Assembly: GCA_017355425.1 (NCBI GenBank)
Contig: CP070233.1
Location: forward strand, 1,342,501 to 1,406,500
Source: Dolichospermum sp. DET69
GTDB taxonomy: Bacteria > Cyanobacteriota > Cyanobacteriia > Cyanobacteriales > Nostocaceae
Reading direction: 5' to 3'
DNA: 64,000 nucleotides
Under the pieces are notes generated by a model, which ran no database searches, was not told the origin of the DNA, and saw nothing but the letters and a program-made list of their open reading frames with translations. Below are positions 35,559 through 45,325 of this stretch, one piece after another (position 1 is the stretch's first letter; each line of letters opens with the position of its first letter). Both the position numbers and the translations under genes were made by a program.

Positions 35559-35789
35559 TTACCGCTTTTGATTATCTAACATAACTTGTTGCTGAATAGC
35601 TACTTCAGCTAACCGGATATTTTCTTCTATTGGTACACCCTCTGCTGTCACCATTGGCGCATACCATGTAGCTTCTGAATCAGGAGTACGGCGACTCACC
35701 AGAATATCCAAAGCTTCCCAATCATTGGGATTCTTACGGACATAAGCTCTCAGTTCAGAATTTGACATTTCAGTAAAATCAGGTTTCAT
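35559..35789 (-). CDS. Small cyanobacterial protein, DUF6887-like
   Basis: A 76-residue soluble protein, MKPDFTEMSNSELRAYVRKN with PNDWEALDILVSRRTPDSEA following. The pattern matches a small family often called DUF6887, usually coded directly after a DUF6888 gene, as here: its ATG at 35789 lies inside the last codons of the upstream frame. The function is unknown; a TA-like role has been guessed only from the paired layout. Confidence 0.7.
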   Translation of the reverse strand: MKPDFTEMSNSELRAYVRKNPNDWEALDILVSRRTPDSEATWYAPMVTAEGVPIEENIRLAEVAIQQQVMLDNQKR

Positions 35790-35967
35790 CAATAAACCTC
35801 CAATTTCCTTCAGGAAAAATTAATATTTGGATTTCATCACCTGCGAGAATGTATACATATCCCTTCATTTCATTAAATCGAATTAAATGGATATCTAGAA
35901 AACAGTTAGACAAATTGTGGCAAACCCTGAGACAGGTTAGGGCTTGTACGGCAGTAGGATGATAAAT
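35779..35967 (-). CDS. Small cyanobacterial protein, DUF6888-like, start unclear
   Basis: About 60 codons on the minus strand read PTAVQALTCLRVCHNLSNCF, then LDIHLIRFNEMKGYVYILAG, then DEIQILIFPEGNWRFIDET and a stop, which matches the DUF6888 family. The stop overlaps the start of the DUF6887-like gene by 11 bp. No ATG, GTG or TTG exists in frame before the conserved start; an ATT at 35967 is the nearest candidate. The gene is either started from a rare codon or has lost its start. Confidence 0.55.
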   Translation of the reverse strand: MYHPTAVQALTCLRVCHNLSNCFLDIHLIRFNEMKGYVYILAGDEIQILIFPEGNWRFIDET

Positions 35968-36122
35968 AGTAGTTTCCTCAATTGTGACATAAATAATCTT
36001 AAAACGAATCTGGTGATATTTGATTACAAGTCACTTCACTTTCAACTACTGCCAGCCCTTCCTGGACTCAAGCTATCTAAAAAAGGAAAATATCCGCATC
36101 AGAAAAAATCCTCAATCCCCAA

Positions 36123-37085
36123 TTAAACCAACTTCAAATCAGGATATTCAGCAAACAAATCATCTGATGTTAATGTATCCCCTTTTGCTTGGGGAGTCCA
36201 TAGCAATTCAATAGCTAAAAGTTGTTCACTAGGAAGACTACCAATTTGACGTAAGGCTTGACGTAAATCATCAGCACTATTAATAGCAGGAATTTCACAC
36301 TTACCCAAAGTTGCTGCTAATAAAGTGACAATAATATATTCTCCTGGTCCTTCGGTAATCAAGCGAGTGGGATTATCTTCACCAGATAAAGCTTCCTGAC
36401 TCAGAACAGCTTTTAGTTGATTATTGACATTAGAGAGAGTTTCTTCACTAAACTTACTGCGTTCCGCTAAAGATAAACGATTGAATTGAGATTCTGCGGA
36501 ATTTAACTTTGCTTGTTGAGTTCCACCACCCGCATATACCCAATATTCAGGGTGACGCAATAAAGCCAAACTAGCCTCTTGTAAAACTTCGCTTCTGCCT
36601 TCTGGGCTATTGGTATCAGCAGTTTCAGCAATGCGATTTAGTTCGGGTTGTAGATCTCTAGCTTGGGCTAGTAAACCAACTTGTAAGCGAGTAACGGAAA
36701 CAGAAGGGTTGCTGCTATAGCTGACTTCTTCCGTTTCTCCATTGGTAACACGGCGAAATGTTTGGACTAAAAAATTCGCCATGGTAAAAAAGATGATAAT
36801 CCCAAACAAACCGCCAAAACCACCACCGAAACCCCATAAGGGCAAAAGAAACGGAAATCCGAAACCACCACCATAGGGAGCATAGTAGCCACCACCGCTA
36901 GGCATATTAGTGCGTGGTGCATAAGTACGACTAGAAGGCATTCTAAAGGAACCACCACCAATTCTGCCACCACTACGGGCTGCTAAAGCATCATTAGCAT
37001 GACTAAAGGCTAAAGTTAGCACTAAGCTAAGGATAAAGACGGTTTTAAATAGGGGTTTGAGGAATCTTTGTAGTTTTTTACTCAT
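36123..37085 (-). CDS. DUF1517 family protein, membrane-anchored
   Basis: A 320-residue protein. The N-terminus has a signal-like hydrophobic segment (TVFILSLVLTLAFSHANDAL, cleavage possible at ALA-AR). A Gly-rich stretch (about 37-90, with GGRIGGGSF and YAPYGGGFGFPF) follows, then a second hydrophobic segment GLFGIIIFFTMANFLVQTF (about 93-111). The rest (SVTRLQVGLLAQARDLQPEL and onward) is the soluble DUF1517 domain. Homologues exist across cyanobacteria and plants, where they are chloroplast membrane proteins of unclear function. It is a single gene followed by long noncoding DNA upstream. Confidence 0.8.
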   Translation of the reverse strand: MSKKLQRFLKPLFKTVFILSLVLTLAFSHANDALAARSGGRIGGGSFRMPSSRTYAPRTNMPSGGGYYAPYGGGFGFPFLLPLWGFGGGFGGLFGIIIFFTMANFLVQTFRRVTNGETEEVSYSSNPSVSVTRLQVGLLAQARDLQPELNRIAETADTNSPEGRSEVLQEASLALLRHPEYWVYAGGGTQQAKLNSAESQFNRLSLAERSKFSEETLSNVNNQLKAVLSQEALSGEDNPTRLITEGPGEYIIVTLLAATLGKCEIPAINSADDLRQALRQIGSLPSEQLLAIELLWTPQAKGDTLTSDDLFAEYPDLKLV

Positions 37086-38485
37086 AACTCATTTAGGACA
37101 ACAACTGTATTTTTATGATGACTGCCTCTGTTAGAAGAAGCAAGACTATCTATAATCTACCGCTTCTGATCTTGGTTAGGGAGGAAATAGGGAGAGATTT
37201 CTGGAGTTGATAACCGTACCGTGAAACCTCCTTACCATCAAAAAACTTGGGAATCAATTAATAATTCCTCATTCCCGGTGATGCCATACTGATAATGTGA
37301 GGGCTGAAAAAATAATTTGTATCATTTATTAATTAATGATATCAGCAATAATTCTTGTTCAATATTTCAGCACTTACTAATTAAGTGTAAATCCTGCTAC
37401 TTCTAAGTAGTATTTGAGTATCTGAATAAGAGTCTTTTAAATGATACGAGTTTTTTTATATTACTAATTTTGCTACTAACTAATTTTTTCCGGATAGAGA
37501 CGGAATATTTAGCACTTATATTTTAGGGGGTTTTACTTTTTATCAGTGATGTAAGCACGGTGACACTTAAAAATTTTACACTTACTATCTATCAATTGTT
37601 AGCTTAGTTTGAGAAACCAGCTTTGAGAATAGGCTGTATTGTGACAAATATATCCATGTTTACCATTTAAAGGTATTCAATTTTAACATGGGCTAAATGC
37701 AATGATTGATACACTAACAAAAATGAAAATCAGGTAAACAACAAAGGTGAAAATGATGGGAATTATTAAATCATAATTTGGCAGTAAATGCTATGACGCA
37801 GATTACAAAATTACCTATATTTTCTGGCGATTTGGCATCAAAATAGCCAGTATTTGCGATATTATAAAGGAAATAGTTAAAGTTAACAATTTTCCGAGTA
37901 GTTTCTGAGTAATCTCTTGGGAGTATCAGTTATTAATCATAACTATCTTGGATTATACAAATAACTTATCCAGCACTGATAAACCTGGGTAAATTGAACA
38001 ATAATGGGCGGTAAAATAGGTTGAAAATTTGTAATTTTGTCAGCCTGATGTTTGATCATTCCAAGAAAGATTCACCGAATCAGAATACTTGTTAAATCAA
38101 GAATATAGAGGAGCAAGATTTGTTAAAGAGGGAACAGGGAGTAACAAAAAAGGGGGATTTAGACCCCACTCGAAATACTCCACTTATAAAAGTCGAGGTC
38201 TCTTACTCCAAGTTCGGGAAATAGGAAAAACTATTCCCTGTTCCCCTCTTTGATAAAAATAATCTCAGTAAACTCTAAAATTCGTGATTATTTTGATAAA
38301 GCTGAATGCTCACAAATTTAAGAAAAGTATTGCATTTTTTCTAAATCAGCAAAATTTAAAAACTTTATTTCTATATACAGCAAAATTTAGTAGGAATTTA
38401 GCATTGCTAAACCCTTACGGAAGTAAAAGCCTTTTATTGAATTTAAGATAACGCCCTAATTCCAGTTAATTTATCAAGCTTAATT
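37086..38485. other. 1.4-kb noncoding region
   Basis: AT-rich DNA upstream of two divergent genes. I see no reading frame above 60 codons, no tRNA and no CRISPR-like repeats. One inverted repeat is present: GAGGGAACAGGGA near 38129 and TCCCTGTTCCCCTC near 38236. The rest may be promoters, decayed genes or small RNAs that cannot be told by eye. Confidence 0.6.
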
Positions 38486-39721
38486 ATGGAAAATATATCA
38501 CGACTAGGGTTACAAGTTAGAGATAATACAGCTTATCCAGATATCCTAGTTATTTCCCGAATATTCCGCCCAGATGAGGCTGTAATTGGTGAATATGTAT
38601 ATAACCGTTGTTTACAAGATCCAGATCGGGTAATTGTTTTAGCGGGTGGTTGTGCTGGAGATAAAAAATTTGATAAATCCCAGCAATTTCCGGTTTATCG
38701 TTGGTTTAATTTTCCTGCTTGGTGTGATAACTGGTTAGGAAATATTATTCAATCTGGATTCAATATTAGTGCTGCTTTTTTATTAGCTATAAGATTATAT
38801 TTTCGCTATCATTACCGCTACATTGAATGGTGTCAAGGTTATGATTTTCCAGCGTTGTTGGTACTAAGTTATATTTTACCAATTCGCTTTTTTATCTATT
38901 TACATGATAATGATTTAGTCCGTACAGCTAGTAACCCTTTATGGAGATGGCTATTAAAAGTAACTCTCAAACGCGCTGATGGAATTGTTTGTAATAGTTC
39001 TTATATTCGCAATTCTTTGAGAAATACTTTTCGTTTAGACACACCAACTCATGTTATTAATCCAGTCGTCAGACCAGAAAGATTTGGTAATCCTACTAGT
39101 CTGAGTCATATTGATGATTTACGTAATCGCATTCGTCAAACTTACAATATCCCAGAAACAGCAATTGTGATTCTTTCTGTGGGTAATTTAGTTAAATATA
39201 AGAACTTTGATCGGGTAATAGATAATATTCCCGTATTGCTAAATTTTGGTGTGGATGTTCATTATATTATTTGCGGTGAAGGAAGTTGTGAAAATCAGCT
39301 AAAATCCCAAGCCCAAAGGTTGCGAATCGCCAAAAGAGTCCATTTTGCTGGGTATGTACCAGAGCGGGATTTAGCCGGTTATTATGCAGCTTGTGATATT
39401 TTCGCTATGTTGAATTCAGATAATCATCAAGATCAAAATATAGATAAGTTTGGTGTAGTTTATTTAGAAGCAGGTTATTTTGGTAAACCTGTAATTGCTT
39501 CTCGTTTAGGTAGTGTTTTAGATGCGGTTCATCATGAAGAAAATGGCCTGTTAGTAAATCCCGACTCTGGTTATGAAGTTTTGCAAACTTTCAATCGGTT
39601 GTGTCAAGATTCACAACTACGGGAAAAACTAGGCCGTCAAGGTAAGGAATTAGCGAAACGGAAAACCTATCATCGCTGGTTATATAGTCCTGAATCTTGT
39701 TGTTCTTGTTTGTTGAACTAA
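38486..39721 (+). CDS. Glycosyltransferase family 4 protein
   Basis: A 411-residue GT-B-fold glycosyltransferase. The C-terminal donor-binding half shows ILSVGNLVKYKNFDRVI (about 227), IICGEGSCENQLKSQA, RVHFAGYVPERDLAGYYAAC and the acidic motif FGVVYLEAGYFGKPVIASRL (about 321). The N-terminal half has a hydrophobic stretch ISAAFLLAIRLYF that may touch the membrane. It probably adds a sugar to a lipid or polysaccharide; the donor is unknown. The last residues (SPESCCSCLLN) look unusual for the family and may reflect a recent change at the 3' end, which overlaps thiS by 4 bp in convergent orientation. Confidence 0.85.
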   Translation: MENISRLGLQVRDNTAYPDILVISRIFRPDEAVIGEYVYNRCLQDPDRVIVLAGGCAGDKKFDKSQQFPVYRWFNFPAWCDNWLGNIIQSGFNISAAFLLAIRLYFRYHYRYIEWCQGYDFPALLVLSYILPIRFFIYLHDNDLVRTASNPLWRWLLKVTLKRADGIVCNSSYIRNSLRNTFRLDTPTHVINPVVRPERFGNPTSLSHIDDLRNRIRQTYNIPETAIVILSVGNLVKYKNFDRVIDNIPVLLNFGVDVHYIICGEGSCENQLKSQAQRLRIAKRVHFAGYVPERDLAGYYAACDIFAMLNSDNHQDQNIDKFGVVYLEAGYFGKPVIASRLGSVLDAVHHEENGLLVNPDSGYEVLQTFNRLCQDSQLREKLGRQGKELAKRKTYHRWLYSPESCCSCLLN

Positions 39722-39930
39722 CCACCACCAACGATTGTAACTACTTCTAAGCGATCGCCATTTTTAATTTGAGTTTCTAACCAAAATTGACGATGTAAGA
39801 TTTCACCGTTATATTCTACTGCTACTAAACGCGGATTAAAACCTAACTGTTGGAGTAATTCAGGTAAAGCAGTTGGGGATAAACAATTGCGAGTTTCTCC
39901 ATTAACTTGGAGATGAATTTGATTGGACAT
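39718..39930 (-). CDS. thiS: Sulfur carrier protein ThiS
   Basis: A 70-residue ubiquitin-like carrier whose C-terminal Gly is adenylated and thiocarboxylated to supply sulfur for the thiamine thiazole ring. The protein has the beta-grasp pattern (IHLQVNGETRNC, then LPELLQQLGFNPRLVAVEYN) and ends in VTIVGGG, so the active Gly-Gly end is present with one extra Gly. It lies downstream of thiE on the same strand, but hicAB and about 1.2 kb now separate them. Confidence 0.9.
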   Translation of the reverse strand: MSNQIHLQVNGETRNCLSPTALPELLQQLGFNPRLVAVEYNGEILHRQFWLETQIKNGDRLEVVTIVGGG

Positions 39931-40158
39931 AAATAAAAACTTTGAATTTAGGACCTATGAAAATAATAATGTAGTCAGAATCAGAATATCCACCGATTAA
40001 AGGATAAACAGGATGAAATAAGGATTTTATCACCAATTGTCAATTGTACATTATTGAAATCTCTTTCTAATATTTGCTAATTGATATTGATGTATTTCCT
40101 TGTGCGTAGTTGAGATTTTGCTGATATTCTATATAGTTATTCATATTTACTGAGAATA

Positions 40159-40365
40159 TTAAATATCGTCTTCACTCAGATTAGCAACTTTTAGAAAATG
40201 CCGTAATAGTCCAGGTTTTAGTGATTGATTCCCATGAATAGGAACAGAAATTCGGGCTGGACTGTCGGATTTACCATAGATATGATGACTACCATTAATG
40301 CGTAGAAGTTGCCATCCCTGAGATTCTAATACTTTAGCAAAATTTTTCCCTGAAATTGATTTCAT
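40159..40365 (-). CDS. hicA: HicA-family toxin
   Basis: A 68-residue mRNA interferase of the HicA (YcfA) family with a double-stranded-RNA-binding fold. It has [20 protein letters not shown], then the catalytic His segment [10 protein letters not shown], and [20 protein letters not shown] at the end. It overlaps the stop of the antitoxin gene by 4 bp (its ATG lies within it), so the antitoxin is coded first, the reverse of the E. coli hicAB order but common in this family. Confidence 0.9.
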   Translation of the reverse strand: MKSISGKNFAKVLESQGWQLLRINGSHHIYGKSDSPARISVPIHGNQSLKPGLLRHFLKVANLSEDDI

Positions 40366-40562
40366 ACGGCAATTTCTAATATTTGAGCAGATTCATCAAG
40401 TTCTAATGAATCAATATCAACAAGTAGGCAACCTTCAACGGCTTCATATATATTTTGTAGTAATTCTTCAAAAGTATCTCCCTGGGTGGCACAACCGGGA
40501 ATAGCAGGAACTTCTGCCCAGTAACCTGTTTCTTCTTTATGAATAATGACTTTTATTTTCAT
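40362..40562 (-). CDS. hicB: HicB-family antitoxin
   Basis: A 66-residue HicB-type antitoxin with the partial RNase H fold: [20 protein letters not shown], then [20 protein letters not shown]. The C-terminal DNA-binding domain of longer HicB proteins is absent, which is normal for this short type. It sits immediately upstream of hicA in the thiE-thiS gap. Confidence 0.9.
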   Translation of the reverse strand: MKIKVIIHKEETGYWAEVPAIPGCATQGDTFEELLQNIYEAVEGCLLVDIDSLELDESAQILEIAV

Positions 40563-41151
40563 GGTTTGAAGTTCAAGCTTTTAGGTGTGGTATGATTAAA
40601 CATAATTATATCTTAATAGTATCCCTTCGTTGAATACAATTTTTTTAAGAATTATTGGTGTCTAAAAATTAACAATAATTAATGGATATTTTTCTCCACT
40701 GAGTAATTATTTAAAATAATAATTAATAGTAGTATACAATACCTTAGCCAAATCAAAAAATTCCTTGATTCGTAGGGTGGTTTGTGGAACGTGAACGTTC
40801 GCAAAGCAATGGGACGTATCCCGTCAGGGATACGTAAGGCATAACCCAACAAATACGTCGGGTTTCTCTTCGCTCAAGCCGACCTACACAAAAATGGCTA
40901 AGGTATTGAGTATAGATAGTAAATTTAATGAAATAATCAACGAAAGAATATTGAGAGAACTTACGCACTGTCCAAATCAATCATGATATGCGTTCACCAA
41001 AATACCTTTTTTCAGGGTGCAACTAATTCTATTGTTACCGATAAATCAACCGTAGAGTAGGGGTTTAGCTTTTGCTTTACCCCTAGGATAAATGTGGTTT
41101 TCACAGCAACACATATTTGATATTTTTGGTCAATGCGTAAGTCCTCCTCAT
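40563..41151. other. Noncoding region with interspersed palindromic repeat
   Basis: The span 40770-40890 carries a GTAGGGTGG...CCGACCTAC element with AACCCAACAAATACGTCGGG inside, related to those at 4321-4440 and 14740-14815. A smaller hairpin CGTATCCCGTCAGGGATACG lies at about 40813-40832. No gene is seen. Confidence 0.6.
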
Positions 41152-42189
41152 TCACTTAATTCGATGGAGTTGAGAGAGAAAATATTGAGTTGCTAGAGTG
41201 GGTTGATCAGATTGGATGAGCGATCGCACTACAGCTACCCGTCGCGCTCCTGCATTCATGACATCATTCAAATTACTCATGTCTATTCCCCCAATTGCAA
41301 ACCAGGGAATTTGACAATTTTGAGAAACATATTTCACATATTCTAAACCGGCTGCGGCTTTACCTGCTTTTGTCGGTGTTTCATGCACAGGTCCCACACC
41401 AATATAATCCGCACCTTCGGCAATTGCCCCTTGCATTTCTTGCGGATTTGTGGTAGAGCGGCCAATAATGCGCTGACTGCCCAGTAGTTGACGCGCTATA
41501 GCAATGGGTATATCCTGTTGTCCCAAATGTACACCATCAGCATCCACAGCCAAAGCCAAATCCACCCGATCATTAATAATGAATAAAGCCCCGTAATGGT
41601 GACATAACTGCCGTAGCTGCATAGCCATTTCTAAACGCACCGAATCATCGGCGGTTTTTTCCCGATACTGTAACAGAGTTAAACCACCTTGCAGAGCCGC
41701 TTCCACTATTGCCAATAGGTTATCTGTGGGAGATGTTACCAAATATAAATGCGATCGCCATAATAACTGATGACGCTGATAACCCATCAAATTGCTTTCC
41801 AGGGTATACACTTGATAACGCATTTGTTTACAAGCTGTCCCCATATTCCCATTATAAAGCTTGCCATATTCTTCTAATACTCGCAATGCTTCTTGCACAC
41901 GGCAAAAATTAGCCTGTAATAGAGACGTAATATCAGCCCGTTCTTCCTCTTGGGGATGAGTTAAATCAGTTCCTGGATCACCCGGTGTATCTCGTGCTGC
42001 CCGGATTTCCGCCGTATGCCAAGTACCCAACTCTTGACGCAGGTGTTTACATATACTCGAAAACTGGGCATTATTTAAACCAAACCGACACCATTCCTCA
42101 ATAATTCGCAACCCCTCACGAGCGCGATCTAAATTAGCATCTAAAATGCGATAAACAGTTTGCTGTGTGTGACTATGGGACAAAACCAT
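41152..42189 (-). CDS. thiE: Thiamine-phosphate synthase with N-terminal extension
   Basis: Joins the pyrimidine and thiazole phosphates to give thiamine phosphate. The C-terminal two thirds form the ThiE barrel: TLLQYREK (about 171), INDRVDLALAVDADGVHLGQ (about 206), GRSTTNPQEM, ADYIGVGPVHETPTK and WFAIGGID. The first 130 residues (ILDANLDRAREGLRIIEEWC and onward) are an extra helical domain typical of cyanobacterial ThiE, of unclear role. It lies upstream of thiS in the same direction. No TPP riboswitch is visible in its 5' region. Confidence 0.92.
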   Translation of the reverse strand: MVLSHSHTQQTVYRILDANLDRAREGLRIIEEWCRFGLNNAQFSSICKHLRQELGTWHTAEIRAARDTPGDPGTDLTHPQEEERADITSLLQANFCRVQEALRVLEEYGKLYNGNMGTACKQMRYQVYTLESNLMGYQRHQLLWRSHLYLVTSPTDNLLAIVEAALQGGLTLLQYREKTADDSVRLEMAMQLRQLCHHYGALFIINDRVDLALAVDADGVHLGQQDIPIAIARQLLGSQRIIGRSTTNPQEMQGAIAEGADYIGVGPVHETPTKAGKAAAGLEYVKYVSQNCQIPWFAIGGIDMSNLNDVMNAGARRVAVVRSLIQSDQPTLATQYFLSQLHRIK

Positions 42190-42485
42190 TACAAACCTCT
42201 ATTTTTCATGCTTTGATAGTAATAGCCAGCCTGATTCATATTTTTATGATTAAATATTTGCTAACTAATCGCGGTTAATTTGTCAAGATATAAATAATAT
42301 CGTGGACATACTACTATTAAATAGTATAAAAATTGATTGTATAACAGTTGCCAGGTAGCAGTTGATATACAGTTTCAGAAACTAAGAGGTTGTTTGATAG
42401 CTTGGGTAGCGTAGCCATAAAGGGTTTCGCTGTGACTTTAGGCATTTTTAGATCCCCCCTAACCCTTAAAAAGGGGGGAACGGTT
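42190..42485. other. Noncoding region upstream of thiE
   Basis: AT-rich. It contains AGAGGTTGTTTGATAGC...GTAGCCATAAAG at about 42385-42422, a segment also found near 14840-14867, followed by a CCCCCCTAACCCTTAAAAAG repeat. No gene is seen. Confidence 0.5.
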
Positions 42486-42746
42486 ATCAAAGTCTGCCTT
42501 TTTAAGGGAGATTTAGCGGGATCTAAAACTTTTGATACCGACAAGAGAACTTTTCAAACATCTTCTACCGGAATCAAAGTCTCCCTTTTTAAGGGAGATT
42601 TAGCGGGATCTAAAACTTTTGAGACCGACAAGAGAACTTTTCAAACATCCTCTACCGGAATCAAAGTCTCCCTTTTTAAGGGAGATTTAGAGGGATCTAA
42701 AACTTTTGAGACCGACAAGAGAACTTTTCAAACACCAACAGATTTT
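42486..42746. repeat. Three 87-bp tandem repeats
   Basis: Units begin at 42486, 42573 and 42660 with ATCAAAGTCT. Because 87 is 29 codons, a frame stays open across all three, repeating LFKGDLAGSKTF and DKRTFQTSSTGI. The unit contains the same CCTTTTTAAGGG...GGGATCTAAAA motif as the repeats near 15161, so I consider it noncoding. Confidence 0.9.
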
Positions 42747-42786
42747 CAACGTTCTTGATATATATTTTTCAGGAGTTTTATAAACA

Positions 42787-44340
42787 ATGATAGTTTCCCA
42801 AAAATCCGTGAATACTCGGACAAACTCCCTGAGTTTCTCAATTTTGAGTTTAACTGTTGGTTTAGGAGTGACGAGTACAATACTCTTGATAACAAGTGTA
42901 AGTAGTGTCTTTGCTCAAGTTCCTATGGGAGTCGAACAAATACTCCAAGGTGAAAAAACAATCTCTCAGATTAACCAATCATTTGTCAACCCAAATACGG
43001 GAAATGACAAAACAGGTAATGGTAGTATCAGCGCACCTTGGCAGACAATTGGCCAAGCCTTAGAAGCATCACCATCTAATAGTGTAATTATCCTCTCTCC
43101 CGGTACATATAGTACCCAAACTGGAGAAGTATTTCCTTTAATGTTAAAACCAGGTGTGGCCATTCAAGGAGATATTAACAGCAAAGGCAGCACAGTAACA
43201 ATTACTGGTGGTGGCGAATACCTCAGTCGCAGTTTTGGTGGTCAAAATGTGGCCATTGTCGGTGCTAACCAAGCTAGTTTAAGTGGTGTCACCGTCACTA
43301 ACTCCAATCCTCGTGGTTATGGATTATGGATTGAATCCAGTAATATTCTAGTGCGAGAAAATACCTTTACTAATAATACCCAAGATGGAATTGCTGTTGC
43401 TGGTGATGGTACACCAAGTATTAGCAAAAATTCCTTTGTTCGCAATGGCGCTAATGGTATAACTATTTCTGGCAATGCACGCCCCGAAATCAGGGAAAAC
43501 ATCTTTCAAGAAACTGGTTTTGGGATTAATATTGCCCAAAATGCTGCTCCCGTAGTAGTAGCTAACCAAATTCAGAACAATAGATCGGGTATTATTGTCC
43601 AAGCAAATGCTACACCAATGTTAAGGAATAATCTTCTTCAAGGTAATAGAGAAGATGGTTTAGTAGTAATTGCCCAAGCTAGACCAGATTTAGGTACGAG
43701 TTATGACCCAGGCAAGAATATATTTCGGAATAATGGTCGTTATGATATCAATGCTCAAAGTGCCAAGTTAGTATTTTCTGCGGCTGGAAATAATCTGGTT
43801 AGCAATCGTATCAGCGGTAAAGTGGATCTTCAAGGTACAACCGCACCTACAGCCAGAAATCCTGGTTCTAATCCTTTATCAACAGAAACTTCAGCCCGCA
43901 CCGTTCCCAATTCTCCTAATCAAAGAACTCTAACACCTTTAAAATTTAAACCGGTTCCTCAGCCCAATCAATTGCCACTATTACCAAATAATCTGTCTGA
44001 TTCATCCCAATTTAATTATACGCAACTTGATTCCGGTGCTATTGAATTTGTGGCCCCTCAAGCAGCAGCAGGGGAAAATATTCAGAATTCAGCCCCAATA
44101 TCAGACCCCCAAATTTATCCGGCTTCTGGGCAAAATGTCAGTTACCGGGTGCTAGTGCTAGTTGCAAATAAGCAGCAACAGAATTTTGTCAGTTCTCTCG
44201 TCACTGACGCTTTTCCTAAAGTTTGGCAAGGCCGCAGGGTAATGCAGGTGGGAGTATTCAAGGGTCAAGAAAGTGCCTCTGAAGTGATAAACCTCTTCAA
44301 TAGCAAAGGTTTAAAAACAGTGCTTGAGGCTGTAAAGTAA
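42787..44340 (+). CDS. Secreted DUF1565 parallel beta-helix protein with SPOR-like end
   Basis: A 517-residue exported protein. A signal peptide is likely (LSILSLTVGLGVTSTILLIT, cleavage near VFAQ, about 44). Residues 65-325 are a DUF1565 right-handed beta-helix, with VNPNTGNDKTGNGSISAPWQ and repeated NxFxNN steps such as ENTFTNNTQDGIAV and KNSFVRNGANGITI. After a Pro-rich linker the last 70 residues (YRVLVLVANKQQQNFVSSLV and onward) resemble a SPOR-type domain, which in other proteins binds denuded peptidoglycan. The protein may act at the cell wall. The helix is paralogous to that of 45326-47413. Confidence 0.78.
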   Translation: MIVSQKSVNTRTNSLSFSILSLTVGLGVTSTILLITSVSSVFAQVPMGVEQILQGEKTISQINQSFVNPNTGNDKTGNGSISAPWQTIGQALEASPSNSVIILSPGTYSTQTGEVFPLMLKPGVAIQGDINSKGSTVTITGGGEYLSRSFGGQNVAIVGANQASLSGVTVTNSNPRGYGLWIESSNILVRENTFTNNTQDGIAVAGDGTPSISKNSFVRNGANGITISGNARPEIRENIFQETGFGINIAQNAAPVVVANQIQNNRSGIIVQANATPMLRNNLLQGNREDGLVVIAQARPDLGTSYDPGKNIFRNNGRYDINAQSAKLVFSAAGNNLVSNRISGKVDLQGTTAPTARNPGSNPLSTETSARTVPNSPNQRTLTPLKFKPVPQPNQLPLLPNNLSDSSQFNYTQLDSGAIEFVAPQAAAGENIQNSAPISDPQIYPASGQNVSYRVLVLVANKQQQNFVSSLVTDAFPKVWQGRRVMQVGVFKGQESASEVINLFNSKGLKTVLEAVK

Positions 44341-44372
44341 TGGGTAATTGGTGACAACGAGCAACGGTTACC

Positions 44373-44513
44373 TGTCAACCGTCCACCGTCAACCGTCAAC
44401 CGTCCACCGTCAACCGTCAACCGTCAACCGTCAACCGTCCACCGTCAACCGTCAACCGTCCACCGTCCACCGTCAACCGTCAACCGTCAACCGTCCACCG
44501 TCAACCGTCAACT
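44373..44513. repeat. Short tandem repeats (7-bp CAACCGT/CCACCGT)
   Basis: About 20 heptamers alternate irregularly between CAACCGT and CCACCGT and fill the space between two convergent genes. Confidence 0.95.
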
Positions 44514-44515
44514 GA

Positions 44516-45238
44516 CTAAAAAACCAACTCCAATCTTTCGCTGGTGAGGGATTTGAGTTTGGAGGTGAAGGATTCCGTGCGAGCGCTCTTTTGGGGCATA
44601 AACTGACCAATAGGCGGATGATTGGCGGTTGCTGGTAACATCAACTGTGGGGCAGGTTGGGGGGAAATTTCCTCAATAATTGGCTGTTGACTGATATTTG
44701 GTGTTAATTGAGCAGAAGGAGGGACTGGGACTAGATTTTCTAGGGTAGAGTCTCGTTTCTCTGCTGTTGGCTGTAAATTATTATTTATTTGATATTTATA
44801 ACTAACTGGGGCAGGTAATAAACGAGGATTTTTAGATTTTTCCATCCTGATTTCCTGTTTAGGGGGTGGTAAAACTGGTAGAGAGAGGGAAGTGAGACGT
44901 TCTGGGAATTTGCTACAAATCATGCGCTCAAATTCCATGTTGAAATGATATGTTGTCTCTCCCTTTCGCTGCCAAGAGGTCAAGATTTGCTGGACAGATA
45001 TGGCTTTATAACGACCTTGATACAAAGCTTCAATAACTGCTAAATGTAACCAATGAATGGGATATTCTGATTGCCAGCAGCTAACTAACTCACTAGCATT
45101 GTATCCATTCAGATCAAAGCTGTAGTGAGTTAATAACTTAGTTGCTAATTCGGCCGGAGCTGCAAAGGGTTGAGTAAACGGGGATGTAGTTAACATGGGC
45201 TGCAAGTTATAGGCAACAGGTATAAATATTTCACCCAT
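44516..45238 (-). CDS. Unknown 240-residue protein
   Basis: I do not recognise a named family. The N-terminal 110 residues form a compact helical region with ELVSCWQSEYPIHWLHLAVI and EALYQGRYKAISVQQILTSW, which recalls replication-related DnaD-like domains (weak). The rest is Pro- and Gln-rich and probably disordered, ending with SKLKSLTSERLELVF. No membrane segment is present. It is convergent with the DUF1565 gene, from which it is separated by heptamer repeats. Confidence 0.6.
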   Translation of the reverse strand: MGEIFIPVAYNLQPMLTTSPFTQPFAAPAELATKLLTHYSFDLNGYNASELVSCWQSEYPIHWLHLAVIEALYQGRYKAISVQQILTSWQRKGETTYHFNMEFERMICSKFPERLTSLSLPVLPPPKQEIRMEKSKNPRLLPAPVSYKYQINNNLQPTAEKRDSTLENLVPVPPSAQLTPNISQQPIIEEISPQPAPQLMLPATANHPPIGQFMPQKSARTESFTSKLKSLTSERLELVF

Positions 45239-45325
45239 CGCGTCTAGCCTAGCGTACTTTTAGCTACATGAGTAGTTTTTTTCACTAGCAGCAAAAGTGA
45301 TAGGCAGTGTTTTTCATTCTACTTG

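Noticed and set aside
42190-42400. TPP riboswitch upstream of thiE
   Set aside because: None of the conserved TPP-binding motifs could be found on the minus strand.
42390-42758. 122-residue frame with three 29-residue repeats
   Set aside because: It consists of a dispersed noncoding repeat of the CCTTTTTAAGGG type and has no family resemblance, so I list it as a repeat and only mention the frame.
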